NCBI RefSeq assembly: GCF_047496725.1
Contig: NC_132986.1
Location: 5,364,501 to 5,428,500 of the forward strand
Length of the DNA: 64,000 nucleotides
From: Anoplolepis gracilipes
Taxonomy: Eukaryota; Arthropoda; Insecta; Hymenoptera; Formicidae
Direction of reading: 5' to 3'
Made by a program: the position numbers and the translations under genes. Below the pieces are notes generated by a model. That model saw only the letters and a program-made list of their open reading frames with translations, did not search any database and was not told the DNA's origin. Every line of letters starts with the position of its first letter. The stretch's first letter is position 1. This document shows positions 25,684 through 38,589 of the stretch, piece after piece.

Positions 25684-26525
25684 GATCACTGCCGGGCGAT
25701 GTTGATCCTCTGTTTCGCGCGTCTTAAATCGGTCGAAAGGGAGAATTTCGCGGGTGAACAAGTGTCGGGAGTGCCGAATCGAATAACGGGCGATTATCCT
25801 AGGACGTTCATTTAGTCTGCGGGAGTGCCGAGAGTGGAAAGACGGACGATCGTTTCAACATATTATTTATTAATCCATATGCAAGAGTATATTGATTTAT
25901 CGAACTAGATGGTGCATTGAGTGCGGGCCCCCATAGCGTGAAGCGTATGAGGAGGAAAACGTCGCGGATCACGGGTGATTCGAAATCGGTCGACGGGTCG
26001 TCGACGGACGCTGCACGGAACAAGTGGCGCCATCGCGCGGCAATACCGCGCGTTAATGCCGCGTACCGCCCCAAGCAAGACAGCCTATAGAGGGGATAAG
26101 GCTGCCGTGTCGCGGTGCTACGTGGGACGGTATCTGAGGGACGACTGCTGGCGATGCATGCGACAAGTCGTGTTACCGCGTAATATCGCACGGAAACCGA
26201 CTGAGACAGCCTATGGAGGAAAATAGCTGCTGTGCTAAAGTGTCACCGCGATTATTTAATCGGGGCGATCACTGCCGGCGATGTTGATCCTCTGATCTTC
26301 TCGCGTCTTGTATCGTCGGGAGTGCCGAACATAATAACGGGCGATTATTTCTTTATTATTATTAGTCTTCGTGATCGTGATTTACGTCTTTCGATATTCG
26401 TAAACGACATAACTGAGATAATTTATCGCGTTGCAAATGACGGATTTCGAACGAGTGTCGGGAATGCCGAGTTGATAGACAGACAATCGTTTCAGGGTAT
26501 TATTTATTAATCCGCGCAAAAGAAT
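25684..26525. repeat. Diverged duplicate units in a CpG-rich block
   Basis: Two units, 25684-25885 and 26267-26525, share in the same order GATCACTGCCGG, GCGATGTTGATCCTCTG, TCGGGAGTGCCGAA, AACGGGCGATTAT, a further GGGAnTGCCGAG and ATTATTTATTAATCC. Unit 2 carries about 60 extra bases in the middle. Between them a second pair sharing AGACAGCCTATnGAGG (26078 and 26204) repeats at about 126-bp spacing. The open frames at 25808-26191 (minus), 25975-26226 and 26232-26510 (plus) do not keep frame between units, so coding is unlikely. A non-coding RNA, untranslated exon or old repeat array are the alternatives. Confidence 0.7.
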
Positions 26526-26967
26526 GCACCGAGTTTTTGTATCGTGTATTATATATAACGCGTTGTACGTGTAATTTTATTATTCGTGTGGCGACAATCA
26601 AGCGAGAAAATCTCGCGACGTATATCTGTATATGTATAATTTGCCGATTGCTCGCGCGATGAATACTATTATTTTTTTTCGCATTATTCTATATCGTAAA
26701 TAAAACAAAGTCCGAGCCTTGGAGTGCGATTATTATCGGGAGTGTCGTGCAAAATGTCGCGCGATCGTCATAAGTGATTAATTAGTGTACTCATGGTTAT
26801 TTAAGTGCAAGTGTTTTGTGCTTTCGAAAATACATCGACAGAGGATTAGGATGAAACTTGGGATGATATCAGGTTTTTAATAATAAGGTAATTTACTACG
26901 TTTTCGTGGAATTAATTTTTTTTTGTCACGATGATCGCATAGCATATTTCACGCAATTCTATTTGGG
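26526..26967. other. Non-coding, between repeats
   Basis: Moderately AT-rich. A CGGGAGTG motif near 26737 echoes the units upstream. The sequence near 26850-26890 contains a short ATG-initiated frame of nine codons and possible donor sites, which is not enough to call an exon. Confidence 0.4.
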
Positions 26968-27081
26968 TGTATGAAGCTGGATTTCATTTTGTGAAAACTC
27001 TTATTAATTAATTATTAATATTAAATTTAATAGTTCTAGGTAGATTAAATAAATAGTTTCACCTGGTCTACAATAAAATTG

Positions 27082-27247
27082 TATATGCACAGAAGGCGTC
27101 ATAATTTCTTTACAAATGAATTTATGCACATATTAAAACATATATGTATATATTGTGTATATGCATATATGGAAAGTATATGTGTCCCGATATGTGCATA
27201 AATTCATGTGTAAAAGCATTAATGACCCTTTCTGTATATTTGCTATA
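27082..27247. mobile_element. 166-bp foldback nested in the larger element
   Basis: Arms of about 50-55 bp (27082-27133 and 27190-27247) pair through ATGAATTTATGCACATAT and its complement, then TTTACA, GTCAT and ACAGAA blocks with small bulges, around a core of about 55 bp rich in ATATAT. It looks like a MITE inserted in, or part of, the larger element. Confidence 0.65.
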
Positions 27248-27487
27248 AAGATGATAAATTATGTATTTGTTTTATGGTTTGTCAATAATTATGTATTTAT
27301 TTGTAAATAAATAAAATCCATTGAAATAAATTGAAAATCATCTAAGGAGTTATCTAACTCTTTGTAAATCTTTAACACTTGGAGTAATAGAAGAATTTTT
27401 GTGAATAAAATATAGCCAAAAAATAGCAAATAATTTGTGTACTATTAATTTTTTGTTTTTATTTATGTATGTGCAATTTTTTATAAT

Positions 27488-27519
27488 GGCTAGATAGCTT
27501 AAGGTTAAGCTATCTAGCC
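27488..27519. repeat. Perfect 15-bp palindrome, 2-nt spacer
   Basis: GGCTAGATAGCTTAA at 27488-27502 and its exact complement at 27505-27519 are separated by GG. A related GATAGCTTAAG recurs near 27630. It sits inside the repeat element and may be a head-to-head duplicated motif. Confidence 0.85.
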
Positions 27520-27811
27520 CTTCACAACTTTTTAACGGCTAGAACAAAAACAATATTTTTTATAGCAAAAAATAGCAAATAATTATCAAATAATTTTCAT
27601 ATATATTTTTTTGTTTTGATAATTTGGCTCAGATAGCTTAAGAGACCTCAAGCGGTGTGGTATTTCGCGATTGTTCTGTAATTTCGTTTCGCCGCTATGT
27701 TTCTGTTTCTAAACGAAATTTCATTTAAAATCAATAAAACTATTGAAATATTAATACTTGTCAATTTGTTTTTTATTGCTTTTTATATACTTTATGTCTG
27801 GTTTTAGCTAA

Positions 27812-28018
27812 CCAAGTGCTGAAGAAAAAAACATTGTTTCGAGAAGCAAAGGAAAATTAGTATTCTGTGAGATATACATTGCGCTATTCATGGATGAAAA
27901 ATATTGCGACCAACACAGGGTTAATAACCAGAACAATTTGTTTAATCTATCAAAAACTTTAGAACTATTAAAAATAAAGCCAGAACAATTAATGAGTTTC
28001 CACAAAGTGAGACGCTAG
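27812..28018 (+). pseudogene. Possible coding remnant in the element's right end
   Basis: A frame open for 68 codons on the plus strand, ending in TAG inside the right terminal repeat, with mixed, not repeat-like, composition (for example EIYIALFMDEKYCDQHRV). A TAA lies immediately upstream in frame, so there is no intact start. It could be the degraded C-terminus of an element-encoded protein. No domain recognised. A minus-strand open frame (28005-27808) covers the same bases and is equally unproven. Confidence 0.2.
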
Positions 28019-28035
28019 CTTCACATGCACTATAA

Positions 28036-31000
28036 ATCTTGACACGTTTATAATTAATTTTGGAGTCCCTAAACAAGAGAAATTTAAATAAGTATTATAT
28101 ATTATAGTATATTTTATTAAAGATGCGAAGATGAAAAATTATCATGTCTGAATGCTTTCTATTACATTTTTGTCACAATATTAAGTGACTCAATCACTAA
28201 CCGTCAATCACTAACCCAGATTCTGTTGCGTCGCCGCAGCTAACTAAATTCCTAATTAAAACATTCGTAATTAAAGTCAATGTTCCGCCGCGCAAATCTC
28301 GTCGGCAGTCAGCTGAAATATTAAACGCGCGCGAGAAAGCGTCATTCGCCGGCGAGAATATGAAACGGACGGAATGAAATGAATACGTAATCGGTTAGAC
28401 GACGTCGCCTCTTGTAAAGAAGGAAAAGACGCGATGGTGGAACCGCCTAAATTTCCGGAACAGATACAGCATCTACTTTCGAAAATTTTTGTATGAAAAA
28501 TTTTTGCTAAATATCTTCAATTGCACATTCTTAATTATTTATAATATTGAAATATTTTCAAAAGTACCGAATTTTTCCTGTATTTTTGTGTCTTAAGGAA
28601 ATGGTTCTTCTAGACAAGTATTCTAAAAAAAAATTTAAGTTTTTTTTTTTAATCATATTTTATGCGCAAAACTTATATTATTTGTTAATTTTTATTTCTA
28701 AAAGTCATTAAATATTGTTCGTTTACAATATGTGTATATTACGAATAAATGATATTTGAATTGAAATTTTTCCAAATGTGTCAGAAAACGTAACAAACGC
28801 ATCTGATATGATACATATATTATAATATATTCCGAGCTAGAGCGGGGCAGTCTTCGATCTCTTGTTGATCAAAAAGTATCTCATAACTTTATCGATGTAT
28901 CATAAAAATAGAAGTGCCTATTATTCGCGAGATGTCTCTTGTCGTTAGGTGTTTTTGTTACTGATATTTTCCACAGAATTTGCACATGGAAAACATGCAA
29001 CTATCGAGCGAGTCATATTTGTTTTTTTTTCTTGGATATTTTATTCGGTTCAAAGGCTCTCTCTGTGTTTTTTTAACACGAACGACACCGGGTCACGAAC
29101 AGATTTACATTCAGCGATTTTGCATGCGGCGCATACACACAACGGGGGATTCAACTTTAATTTCTTCATTTTTCGTGTAAAAAAATAACTATATTAGGGG
29201 GGAATATATTAAATATTTTTAACATATATGGAAAAAAATATATATGGAAAATTATTTTTTAGCGAAAAAAATTAATGAAAAATTTATATTAAAATTCAGA
29301 ATTATAAATAGCGTGTTATAAGATTTTCACTTACATATATTTCTTATAATTTGTAATTGCTTACTAATTTTGTTTTCTAATTTTATTCATATATCTTTAA
29401 CCGTGAATATCGACACAATCATTTTGCAATGGTTTAAAACTTTATAAATTTTCTTAGAAAGCTATTTTACTTTGGAATTATCTCATTGCACTGTCTGATA
29501 CCTTTGCCTTATCTGTAGAATGAATACACTGAAAGTACGATATTCAAGTGGGACATCTTGAAACCGTGTCTAATTTACATTCGCGTATCGTTCTCTGAGC
29601 CCCAACGCGGTGAATGTCTGTCGGTTTGCTGCCATTATCCTCTAATTATTCGTTCGTCGACGGGGACGTCTATGAGGTCAATGTCTTTCTTCGTGAAATT
29701 TGAGCACGTATACATTTGATAGTATAGAATCTGATAATATTATAGGCGAAAGAATATTATTCGATATTTGCATAATGAAGAAATGAGCAGTATTCATTAT
29801 AATTAAATATTTTAAATTAAAATAAAAATGTTCTATTCTTTGTTACCAAGGGGACATGATGGGTCTCTTTTTCTCCATCTGTCATCTTTAAACCGTTTTA
29901 ATCTTACACAAGCTGTCAGAAGTTATATATACTTTTTTTGACTATTTTAACTAATCTGAAATCAGTTTTTTTTCACATCTGATTTTTATAAATACGATTA
30001 AATCTGATTTGTCATTTTTTCATACATTTTTTTAATTTTATAAAATAAATAACATTCTCGGAATGCTTCTTAGAGATTAAAATTTCGTTATCGCTAAAAT
30101 CAACTTTAAATTCATACGTTAATATAATCAAATTTTATTATTGTAATTGTGATTCACTCAACTCTTATATCGAGTAATTTTGCATAAATCTTTCGTCATT
30201 CTTTGTTCTAAGGAATATTATCGTGAGATTTTTCGGCAAATTTCCGCTCTTGCAGTTTGATATATCCTGTATATTAGAAACGGCTCGCGGCGATGTTGAA
30301 GAGAGTGAGAGTGAGACGACATCGAGGGGTCGAGAACGGGCTCGTTTAAGCGTACTAAACCGTTGAGGTTAAACCGCAGTCAGTCGTCATGGAGGAGGTT
30401 CGTAGGAGAGCGGAGGATGGTTTCGATAGACAATGGGGGTGGTATCGTGGAATCGCGTCCTGGCACGCATTGTGCGTACCCTCTAACGACGAGCGATTAC
30501 CGGCCCCGTGCGTCCCGTTTCCTGGGGTTGGAATGATCCTGCGATCTCACGAATCAGACGACTATCTATGCGCATGTAGGAATTTTTGTACGCAATAATT
30601 TGAAAAATTTGAAATCCTGTTTAGTGAGAAAAAAACCTGCGAACCATTTAACACTCGACAGAAAGTTAATGAAACTTTACAGAAAGTCAATGAAAACCTC
30701 TCCCTTCTTCCAATCGGCTCCCAAACGTTTTGTTCAATATATTAATTATTTTTATAATTTATTTTTATTATCATAAACACACACTACGTGATTTTATAAT
30801 AGGAATAATTACTGAGTATGTAAAATATATTTTTCGTGCCACAATTTCAACAACCTATTACAATTGATAAATACGAAACTCGCAACATATTTCCAAAGGG
30901 AATTCTTTTAGTTATAATAGACATTTATTATCACCTGACAACTTGTCATCGAGTCTCGTTTTCACTCGCTTTATTTCGGGAAGTCTATTAATAAATTCTC

Positions 31001-32610
31001 GGCAGCTTGACAACCTGTTAAGAATAGATTATCGTAACTTTCGTCCCCTGAGCGCATTTTCTCAATGCAACACTGAAAAAATAAATTGTTGCGAGAAGCT
31101 GCTTGAGAAAAACCCGACAAAGAGATGGAAATTAATATGTGTCATATGCTGCTTTAAAAAGATTTGATCTGGTTCGGAAATACCAACATTTCACGAATAT
31201 GCATGTATTATCGCCATACCCTTGCTGTCCAAGAATGTACATACGCCGGTCACGGGTCGAACATGGCCGATCTAAAAATCTTGATTCATGGCGTGCTACG
31301 GAAGGAACCGATGCCGGGATTTATGACCCTCTTTTGGATATAAGCTATGTCCTCGATTTCATGCCGGCCGGTGATCGCGTGAATATCCCACGTGCATGCG
31401 AATCAAACGCGATCGAAGGATCTTGGAAAAATCAGGACCTTTGTGAATATGTCGGTGAAATATACACTGTGTTCCAATTAGAACTCGTATGATTTCAAAA
31501 TGAAAATTGCTTGTTCTTTTCATGCAAATTTAATCAAATTTGTCGCGGATTTTTATTTTCGTGATTAAATATTTTGAATTTCGAACAAAATTTCTATTAA
31601 TTTACATTTTTCTTGAAATTAATCGGAAAAATAAGATTGTTTTCAGACCTATTTTTAACATTAAAATTTCAATTCACAAAAGATTTAATAAATTTAAATT
31701 TAAATATCTTTTTCAAATAAAAATGTACAAAACGATCACTTTTTATTTAAACAATCAACTTTATAGTGTACTCTCTCATTCGTATATTCGAAAAGTTTCT
31801 AACACGTTGATGGACGCTTTTCTCTTTCTCCTTCCAAATTCTCGCTAAACAGAGATCGGTTCTAAATTCGCCGAGAAATCAATCACAGTCGCCGCGGACG
31901 GAATTGGACACCTTGTATATCTCGGCAGAATTCACCAGCGCACGGACATCCCGAACACAATCGATTCAGGGCAACGGTCCAGGGCGCTTTTACGACGTCG
32001 ATCCACGGTGATCCTTTTCGCACACTCGACTTGTGCAATCACTCACGTTGATTTTTCTTTTCGCGTGCTCTCGCTGCAGTTAGCCGACCCTGCTGAGCTA
32101 TCGGAGCACGTGGAAATATCGCGTCGACAAAACGCGAAGAACTTATTTTTGAATGTGATATCGTACATGTTCGGTTTTACGCGCTCCATTTTCACCTCAT
32201 TGTAATTGTATCTACAGAAAATCGGATTTGTTATAAGATAATATATACTTTTTTGTTTTAATTACATTTTTTAAAGTTAGATCATTTTAATCTCATTTTC
32301 ATCCTTTTTTATATAATATAATTATACATATAATAGCATTTTATTTTTATAAAAACGGCTAATACGTTTAAGTTTCAATGACATTTGTAAAGAGAAATTA
32401 TCTAAATAATATAAATAAATTACATAAAGAAATATTAAAAATTGTGGTAGTCGAAAAATCGGCAAATAAACTATTCATTGATGCACTAAACTATATTTTC
32501 TCTTAGTTTCTTTTTAATTCAATAACAGATGAAAAATTAATGTGTAACTTGTATAATATCCCACAGCATTACTTTTATACGTTATAAACGTATTTTACGA
32601 TGCGTCGTTA
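28036..32610. other. Non-coding stretch with CpG-rich islands
   Basis: AT-rich DNA with GC-richer islands at 28240-28460, 29570-29690, 30280-30570, 31190-31450 and 31850-32200. The island at 30280-30570 has a 69-codon frame from ATGGAGGAGG at 30389 preceded by CAGTCAGTCGTC, an initiator-like string, but lacks any recognisable product. The frame at 31139-31492 likewise has no family. None is called. Confidence 0.45.
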
Positions 32611-32765
32611 GCGCTGATGAAGCCAGATCTGAGCTGTAATCCCATAATTTTTTAACTGTCCCCACGAACTGTGTCCTTGAGGGGCATAACTCCGGTTCCT
32701 GAATCGGATAGATAGCAGTGGTCACGACTTAGAACTGCCATGATCTGACGAGCTGGGATTACATT
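32611..32765. other. Fold-prone block, possible structured RNA
   Basis: TGTAATCCCA (32635-32644) and its exact complement (32754-32763) bracket about 110 bp that holds further pairing segments: CCCC/GGGG near 32660-32683 and GCAGT/ACTGC near 32715-32738. A TGATGA box-C-like string near 32615 and CTGA strings near 32630 and 32745 could suggest a C/D snoRNA; an ATAGAT hinge and terminal ACA could equally suggest H/ACA. Neither pattern is complete, so I make no family assignment. Confidence 0.2.
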
Positions 32766-32825
32766 TGATCCTTTTGGGTTTGCGCTCCCTTCGCGCGACA
32801 CCTTTTACTTAGCGTGGAAGTCGCT

Positions 32826-32832
32826 GTATAAA
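32826..32832 (+). promoter_or_regulatory. TATA-like box without an assigned gene
   Basis: TATAAAA followed about 18 bases later by CAGTCGG. The block is CpG-rich. The first downstream ATG (about 32930) opens only a 15-codon frame, so no gene can be attached unless a splice donor lies within it. Confidence 0.2.
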
Positions 32833-34024
32833 ACAACACGTGACAGTCGGTTGTAATTCGGGAACTTCCGTGTCATTGGGTATTCCGTTCAGCTCGACCC
32901 GTGCGTTTGTTAACGCGCGCGTTATCGCCATGATTTATAGACCGTATAAATATACCGCGCGCGCAACGGTGGCATAACGTATGCCACTGATATCTGCTTC
33001 CACTTTGTTACTTCTGCCTTCCAACGAAATGAGCGGATCGCGTAAATTTTCCACGAGAGATGAAATATAAACACTCCGATCTTCGCTCAGTTAATTACTG
33101 GCTGACGTTAAGATGCGCATGAGCTCCGGTGAATAACAAATTTATGGCTCTACGCGAGGATGAGATCACTCCAATTACTCTATTCACTCGGGAAATTTGA
33201 CGTTTAATCACCACTGGCATAAAGAAAGAAGATATGAAATTGAGACGTAAAATGAAGCGAATCGTCAAGAAGATTTGTTAGACACACAACATCATAAGTT
33301 TACTGATGTGATTTAACAGATAAAGTTTTATATCGAATTAATAATTCATTAAACTAAATTAAAGAGATATATTTTTCATTGTTAATTTTTAAGTATTAAT
33401 TCAGCAGAAAGAAATAAACATTATAGAAATATAGGAATAATATTATAGAAAAATCTATAAAAATATATAATGTATAAATTATATATATAAGGAATAGATA
33501 ATATACAATACATGTATGGATTATAAAAATTTTCCTATATATATAATAAAATGAAAATAGATATGCAGTACTTCAAATTAATATTTGAAATATTATCAGC
33601 ATTTATGATGTTTAGAAGATTATCATAAAGTTGTGTATTAAAATAATTACTTTTAAAAATAATTTTTACAATGTAAATTTGCGCAGCAAAATAAGGAGAT
33701 GTAAAGTAATTAATTTGAAAAAAAATAACAGAAACTTTAAAAAAGAAAACCAATGTAAAAAAGTGAAAATTTGTCTCGCATACCGAGATACTGAGGATCG
33801 AAGATTAGAAAATGTTTCGGACTTGAGAAGAGGCCCGAGGTCGTTTTGCATGAGATTGCGAAAGCGATGAAGAGGGTTGCCAATGGCTCGACCGCAAACA
33901 CCTCACGTACCGTCGTGTAGATTAAAGCTCACCCCCTCCCTCTTATATAAGCTTTCGTGTGCGTGTTGAAAACACACGGGAAATCTTGCGAGTTCCCGAG
34001 AAGGGCAAATCGCGATCAGAGTCG

Positions 34025-34050
34025 GGAGAGAGAGAGAGAGAAAGAGAGAG
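34025..34050. repeat. (GA)n microsatellite
   Basis: A short GA run with one AAAG interruption, followed by a GATGGT repeat-like stretch. Confidence 0.9.
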
Positions 34051-37000
34051 TGGGTGATGGTGATGGTAGTAGTAATGGCGAGAGGAAAAATCAACTCACG
34101 AACTTACCCGGGATCAGACATGCGTCCTACAGCGTCGGTAAGCCTTGAGTCGGCACTGTCGTCGGGAATAAGACGGTATTCCGTCACGAGATCTTCGTCT
34201 AACTTTGCCGACTATGTCGTATTAAAAGCTCGTACGAATCGCACGTGATCGACGTCGTCGATTTCCGCGCGGCACGTGGAATCCGCCATTATGTATATTT
34301 CGGCACATTTGTCGCAGGAGATTCTGCCCCTTCACGATGTAATTTTATGTTACGATATCTATACTTTTGTTTGTGTGAAAAGGAAAAAAATAATACTGCC
34401 TATTATAATGTAGATATATTCAAAAATATTCCGTGCATATATTTTTTCGCTCAAAATGCTTTTGTCGTTCAAAATGTTTTTTTTATACACTAAATTACGA
34501 TCATCATCACAGTATTTATCAGTTTATTCGATTAAAGATTTATTTTTATTTACTGAAATTATTTCTGTTACTTGGTATATTTAAAATTGAAGCGTGAAAT
34601 TGATGTTGCTATGGATTTCTGTCTTGCAAGGCAATTGTGCAAATATAATATAATGTAGATTATTTATAATGTAAATTATTTAAAACGAAGTTAAATTTAA
34701 TGAAATAAAACTATTAGGAGAAGATTGACGCGAACAAGTTTTATTAAATTGACAGCATTTATAAATATATATGAAATTACCTGAAGTTTATTATTATTAT
34801 ATGTATATTTTATTAAGAGTTTTAATTTACGTTTTCAAGATTTAATTCGTGCGCCTAATTAATTTATAATTTGGACAATGATGTCGTTCATTTTACAAAA
34901 AATTCTTGACATCTTCTAGAAGACCTGTTATAGTTTGTTTTCAAAATAAGATAAAGAATTTAAGCAGCTACAATAAAAAGTCCTTGTATCCACTCTTCAT
35001 TAAACCGTGATAAATATTAAGTTTGTCTCATCATAATTTTATCGCGAACTCTGCTAGCGTAAGACTACCAGTATTCTACGAGAAATACAATTTCACAGCT
35101 GTTAAACGCAGCTCGCTCGAGAATGTCGGCATCAGGCTTTTCCCTCGAAAACATGCCTCGCACGAGAAGATGAACCTTAATTTTGCGTTGGACGCAAAAC
35201 ACGCGTATGTCCGTCTCTTAATCTAATAGCGTGAATTCCAGGGACTTTTACTGTCGTGATTCATCGCAGACGACCGCCATTGCTTTACGTTGTTTTTGAC
35301 GCGTCACTAAATAGGCATGTCTAAAAGCAGGGTGATCATCAACAGTTACGATGACAATTTTATAGTGAATTGTCATTTATTCATGACTGGTATATGTCGT
35401 GCATTATTTGAAAATTATATTAATTATTGTATTTTATTTTTTTCAACATTTTTATGAATAATATAGAGAACAGCACAAAATTATAAAGTTATAGCTAATT
35501 TCAATTTTATTTCATATATGAGTGGTTATTTTATTTGTGGAAAAATCAACACATGTAATAGCGAGTTATATGTGATTGAAAATTATAATTTAATAAGATT
35601 GATGATATTAAATCAGACGTGGCCGAAAATCGTAATAAAATAGTGGGAGATAAACCCCAGAGTTTCTGTACCTGCGCGCAAATAAATCGAACTCGCCGTT
35701 AATTGCAATTGCAACGAAATTGATTCCGCCCGGTTCATTCCATTTATTCGGCGTTATATAAAATATAGTAATTATAAGCACCGTGTGACATCGACGTTTT
35801 AATTATCAAATTTTACATTGGGTTCCGTCAATATTTCGGGAGATATTTGAATCGCGGGCTTGTCACTTTCAATAAAAGCACGCCAACGAATAAATAGTGA
35901 ATTACGTGCGTTCGTCTCGCGTTTTCGGTCCCGATGTAAAATATTCGCGACGAATTATTCGTAATCTGCTTACGGTAACACGCGATCGGGGCTTCTGGGA
36001 CAATCTGTAAAGATTAATGGTACGAAACGTCGCGTCTGCGTGATCGATTCACTCATCGTGATGAGTTTGCATTAGGGCGACCAGTTTTAACGCGACGTCG
36101 CGACGCTGACGGCCGTAAACATATGAGGGTTGCATGGCAATAATTTTGAGCCATAAAAGTGGAGGCTCAGGCCTACCAAAGGGAGTGACTTAGGCTCGTA
36201 CCGACGTTAACTTGGATCATTACCGTTTTACTGATCTCAAACGGTCACCAACGAATATTTAACAGCAACGAAAATCGACCAGACGAACCATGTTGTTTAA
36301 TCGATGATTCCCCGCAATTCTTTACATGTACTCGTATGTATATTATATTACACCGCAGCTAGCAGGAAAATTTATGCATCTTTTATATGTTCGAGTGCAA
36401 TATCAGATAGCACTCTCTATGAGTTATATCTCTTTAGTTTATAGATCGCGATTGTAACTTTGATGAGACAAAATTGTGTAGGTATATTATGGCTTTAAAA
36501 TTTAATTAAACTCTTCTGGAATGGCGCATTGTATCAGACGAGGGGTTGCTATCATTACATTGCTAGTATATGAAAGATAATATATTTATTGCTTCAACGT
36601 CGACAGACTAATATAAAATATCTTTCAAAACCCAATCGATGCTCATGTATAATGTGGAAGAATTGATGATATTCAATCTCTTGTTTTTATTTTTATTATT
36701 TAAATATATGATATGAGTCAGAAATTTTATGAATGCATTATTATTATGTAGAGTTAAATTATTTTATTCATTAAAATTCCTTATTAATATTATTCTTTTA
36801 TACGTTACATATTTTTTACAAAATATAACAATATGAAACATAGCAGATAATAAATTTTTCATATTTTTTTAATAGAACATAATAAAATTTAATTATTTTA
36901 AAGCAGGATTAAAATATATGTTTTACATGTTTTAATATAACAAATATAAAGAGAATATAAAAAAAATAATATATTGATGATTAATCGAAAATCACAGTTT

Positions 37001-37456
37001 AAGAATGTGCGACTAATAGAAGTTTTAAATATAATAGCGCGCAAGAATAAAAATCATGCGTTTAATATTCATATTCTAAAAAAGGGTGTGTGTAATATTT
37101 AAAAATAATTCGTGATCGTGCGAGAGATGGGCGGTATAAACCTTAAACGGTTAAGAGCCTGATATATTTAATTAAGTGTCATAAATGAACAGAGTCCGTC
37201 ACGGTGGACTCGGAAAACTGTGACATTTCCGGCACGCCATGGAATTACAGAGCGAGAGATCGCTGTTCGTGCGTGCATCGCACGAATTAATTTTCCGTCG
37301 TCGTAAAGCTTCCCATTATTTTAATAGCCACCGTCCGTAGGAGGCGACGATAAACTTTCGCTATGCAGGATTACGCGATGCGCGCACGTGTCTCATTCGA
37401 AGGAAACGCGCAGACTGCATCGGAAGTCGCGTTAGCGTTCGTAAAGAGAACTCGCT

Positions 37457-37459
<3 letters not shown>

Positions 37460-37487
<28 letters not shown>
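37460..37487. repeat. (CT)n microsatellite
   Basis: A CT dinucleotide run of about 28 bp inside a CpG-rich block. Confidence 0.95.
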
Positions 37488-38572
37488 GATAGAAGCGGCG
37501 AGAACGGTGAGTCGACATGAAGGGATGGAACAGGATGATAAAGGGCGGCGAGGGGTGCGCGCAATAGTACGGGGTGCGTGAAGGACGGGCGAGGTATAGG
37601 CGAACCGGAGAAATGGCCCGGCTTAATCCTCGCACGCACTTACGCGGCGACATGGCGCGACGCGGAAAACGCGTCCGTCGTCTCGCAGCGGCTCGCGCGC
37701 GAGAACTCGGGATCGGGCTCGTTTCTCCTGGGTATAATGCCCACGAAATAGCCCCTTTAGTATGATATACGTATCACTTACGCGGCGCGATAATGAAAAG
37801 ATTTGCCGGTTCTTTATGACTTCCGCGCAACGGCTAACAGGATCGTTCGTTTCCCTGTCGGAGGTCTCCTCGGCCTTTCCCCGCGTAATTTTCCTTCTTG
37901 GATTTTCTGGATTTTCTATTTTGCCGCATTCGATTAACATCGTCATAACGCCTGCATATCATTATTGATACTTTATATGTATGTGAGTGATGGTGTTGAA
38001 CTCTTTTTGTAAAAAAAAATAGGAAGACACAATCTTCAATCGAAATATTAATAGTTGCATCTTTCAATAAATCTTAATAAGATAAATTTCATTAGCCATT
38101 AAACTCGTAAAATTACAGATATATTTGTTTTCTTAATCAAGAGTTTCAAACTCCTAACTCTTTCCACATATTTCTTTTCTAGATATCGGAATAAAAAGTA
38201 TAAAAAAAATAAGATAGTGAAAGTTTTGCGAGCGCGACTTTCTAAACGATACTAAGTTACCGGGTGCTTTAGTAAATTATGTTGCCGGCACGGCACGAGA
38301 TTCTCGATTGTGTAACCAGTAAGCGGATCGTTTTGCGAAAGCGCTACAGAAATGGCTGATGTACACTCTCGCCGTTCTACGAAGCGGATCGTTTCTATAC
38401 ACCCGGGGCGACTTTGTAGCATCGCTGGGGCGTTTAACAAGTCCAGAACGACGAATTGTGGGCGGTTGCGAGTGAGTTAGGGCGACGTTTTGGGGAATCG
38501 AGCCGAGTAAGCGTATCGCGTATCAGCCAGCAGTTACGCGAATGAGCGATGCTGGGAAAACATCGTTCTTTA

Positions 38573-38589
38573 TGTGTGTGTGTGTGTGT
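38573..38589. repeat. (TG)n microsatellite
   Basis: A short TG run followed by TATGCGTGTG. Confidence 0.85.

Larger units (their letters stand above)
26968..28031. mobile_element. About 1.06-kb element with terminal inverted repeats
   Basis: The left end (26968-27059) and the reverse complement of the right end (27929-28031) share GAAGCT, TTTTGTGnAAACTC, TTAATAGTTCT and GATTAAAnAAAT in the same order. A third partial copy lies at 24117-24235. The interior contains a nested hairpin, a perfect 15-bp palindrome and repeated AAAATAGCAAATAATT and GATAGCTTAAG motifs. It fits a degenerate non-autonomous DNA transposon. No transposase domain is visible, and a target-site duplication could not be read with confidence. 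Confidence 0.6.
32833..38572. other. Non-coding stretch
   Basis: Alternating AT-rich DNA and CpG-rich islands (32850-33180, 33830-34340, 35880-36290, 37100-37940, 38220-38560). GA and CT microsatellites lie at 34025-34050 and 37460-37487. The many short open frames near 37360-37970 overlap on both strands over the CT repeat and CpG-rich sequence and are not credible genes. Confidence 0.5.
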
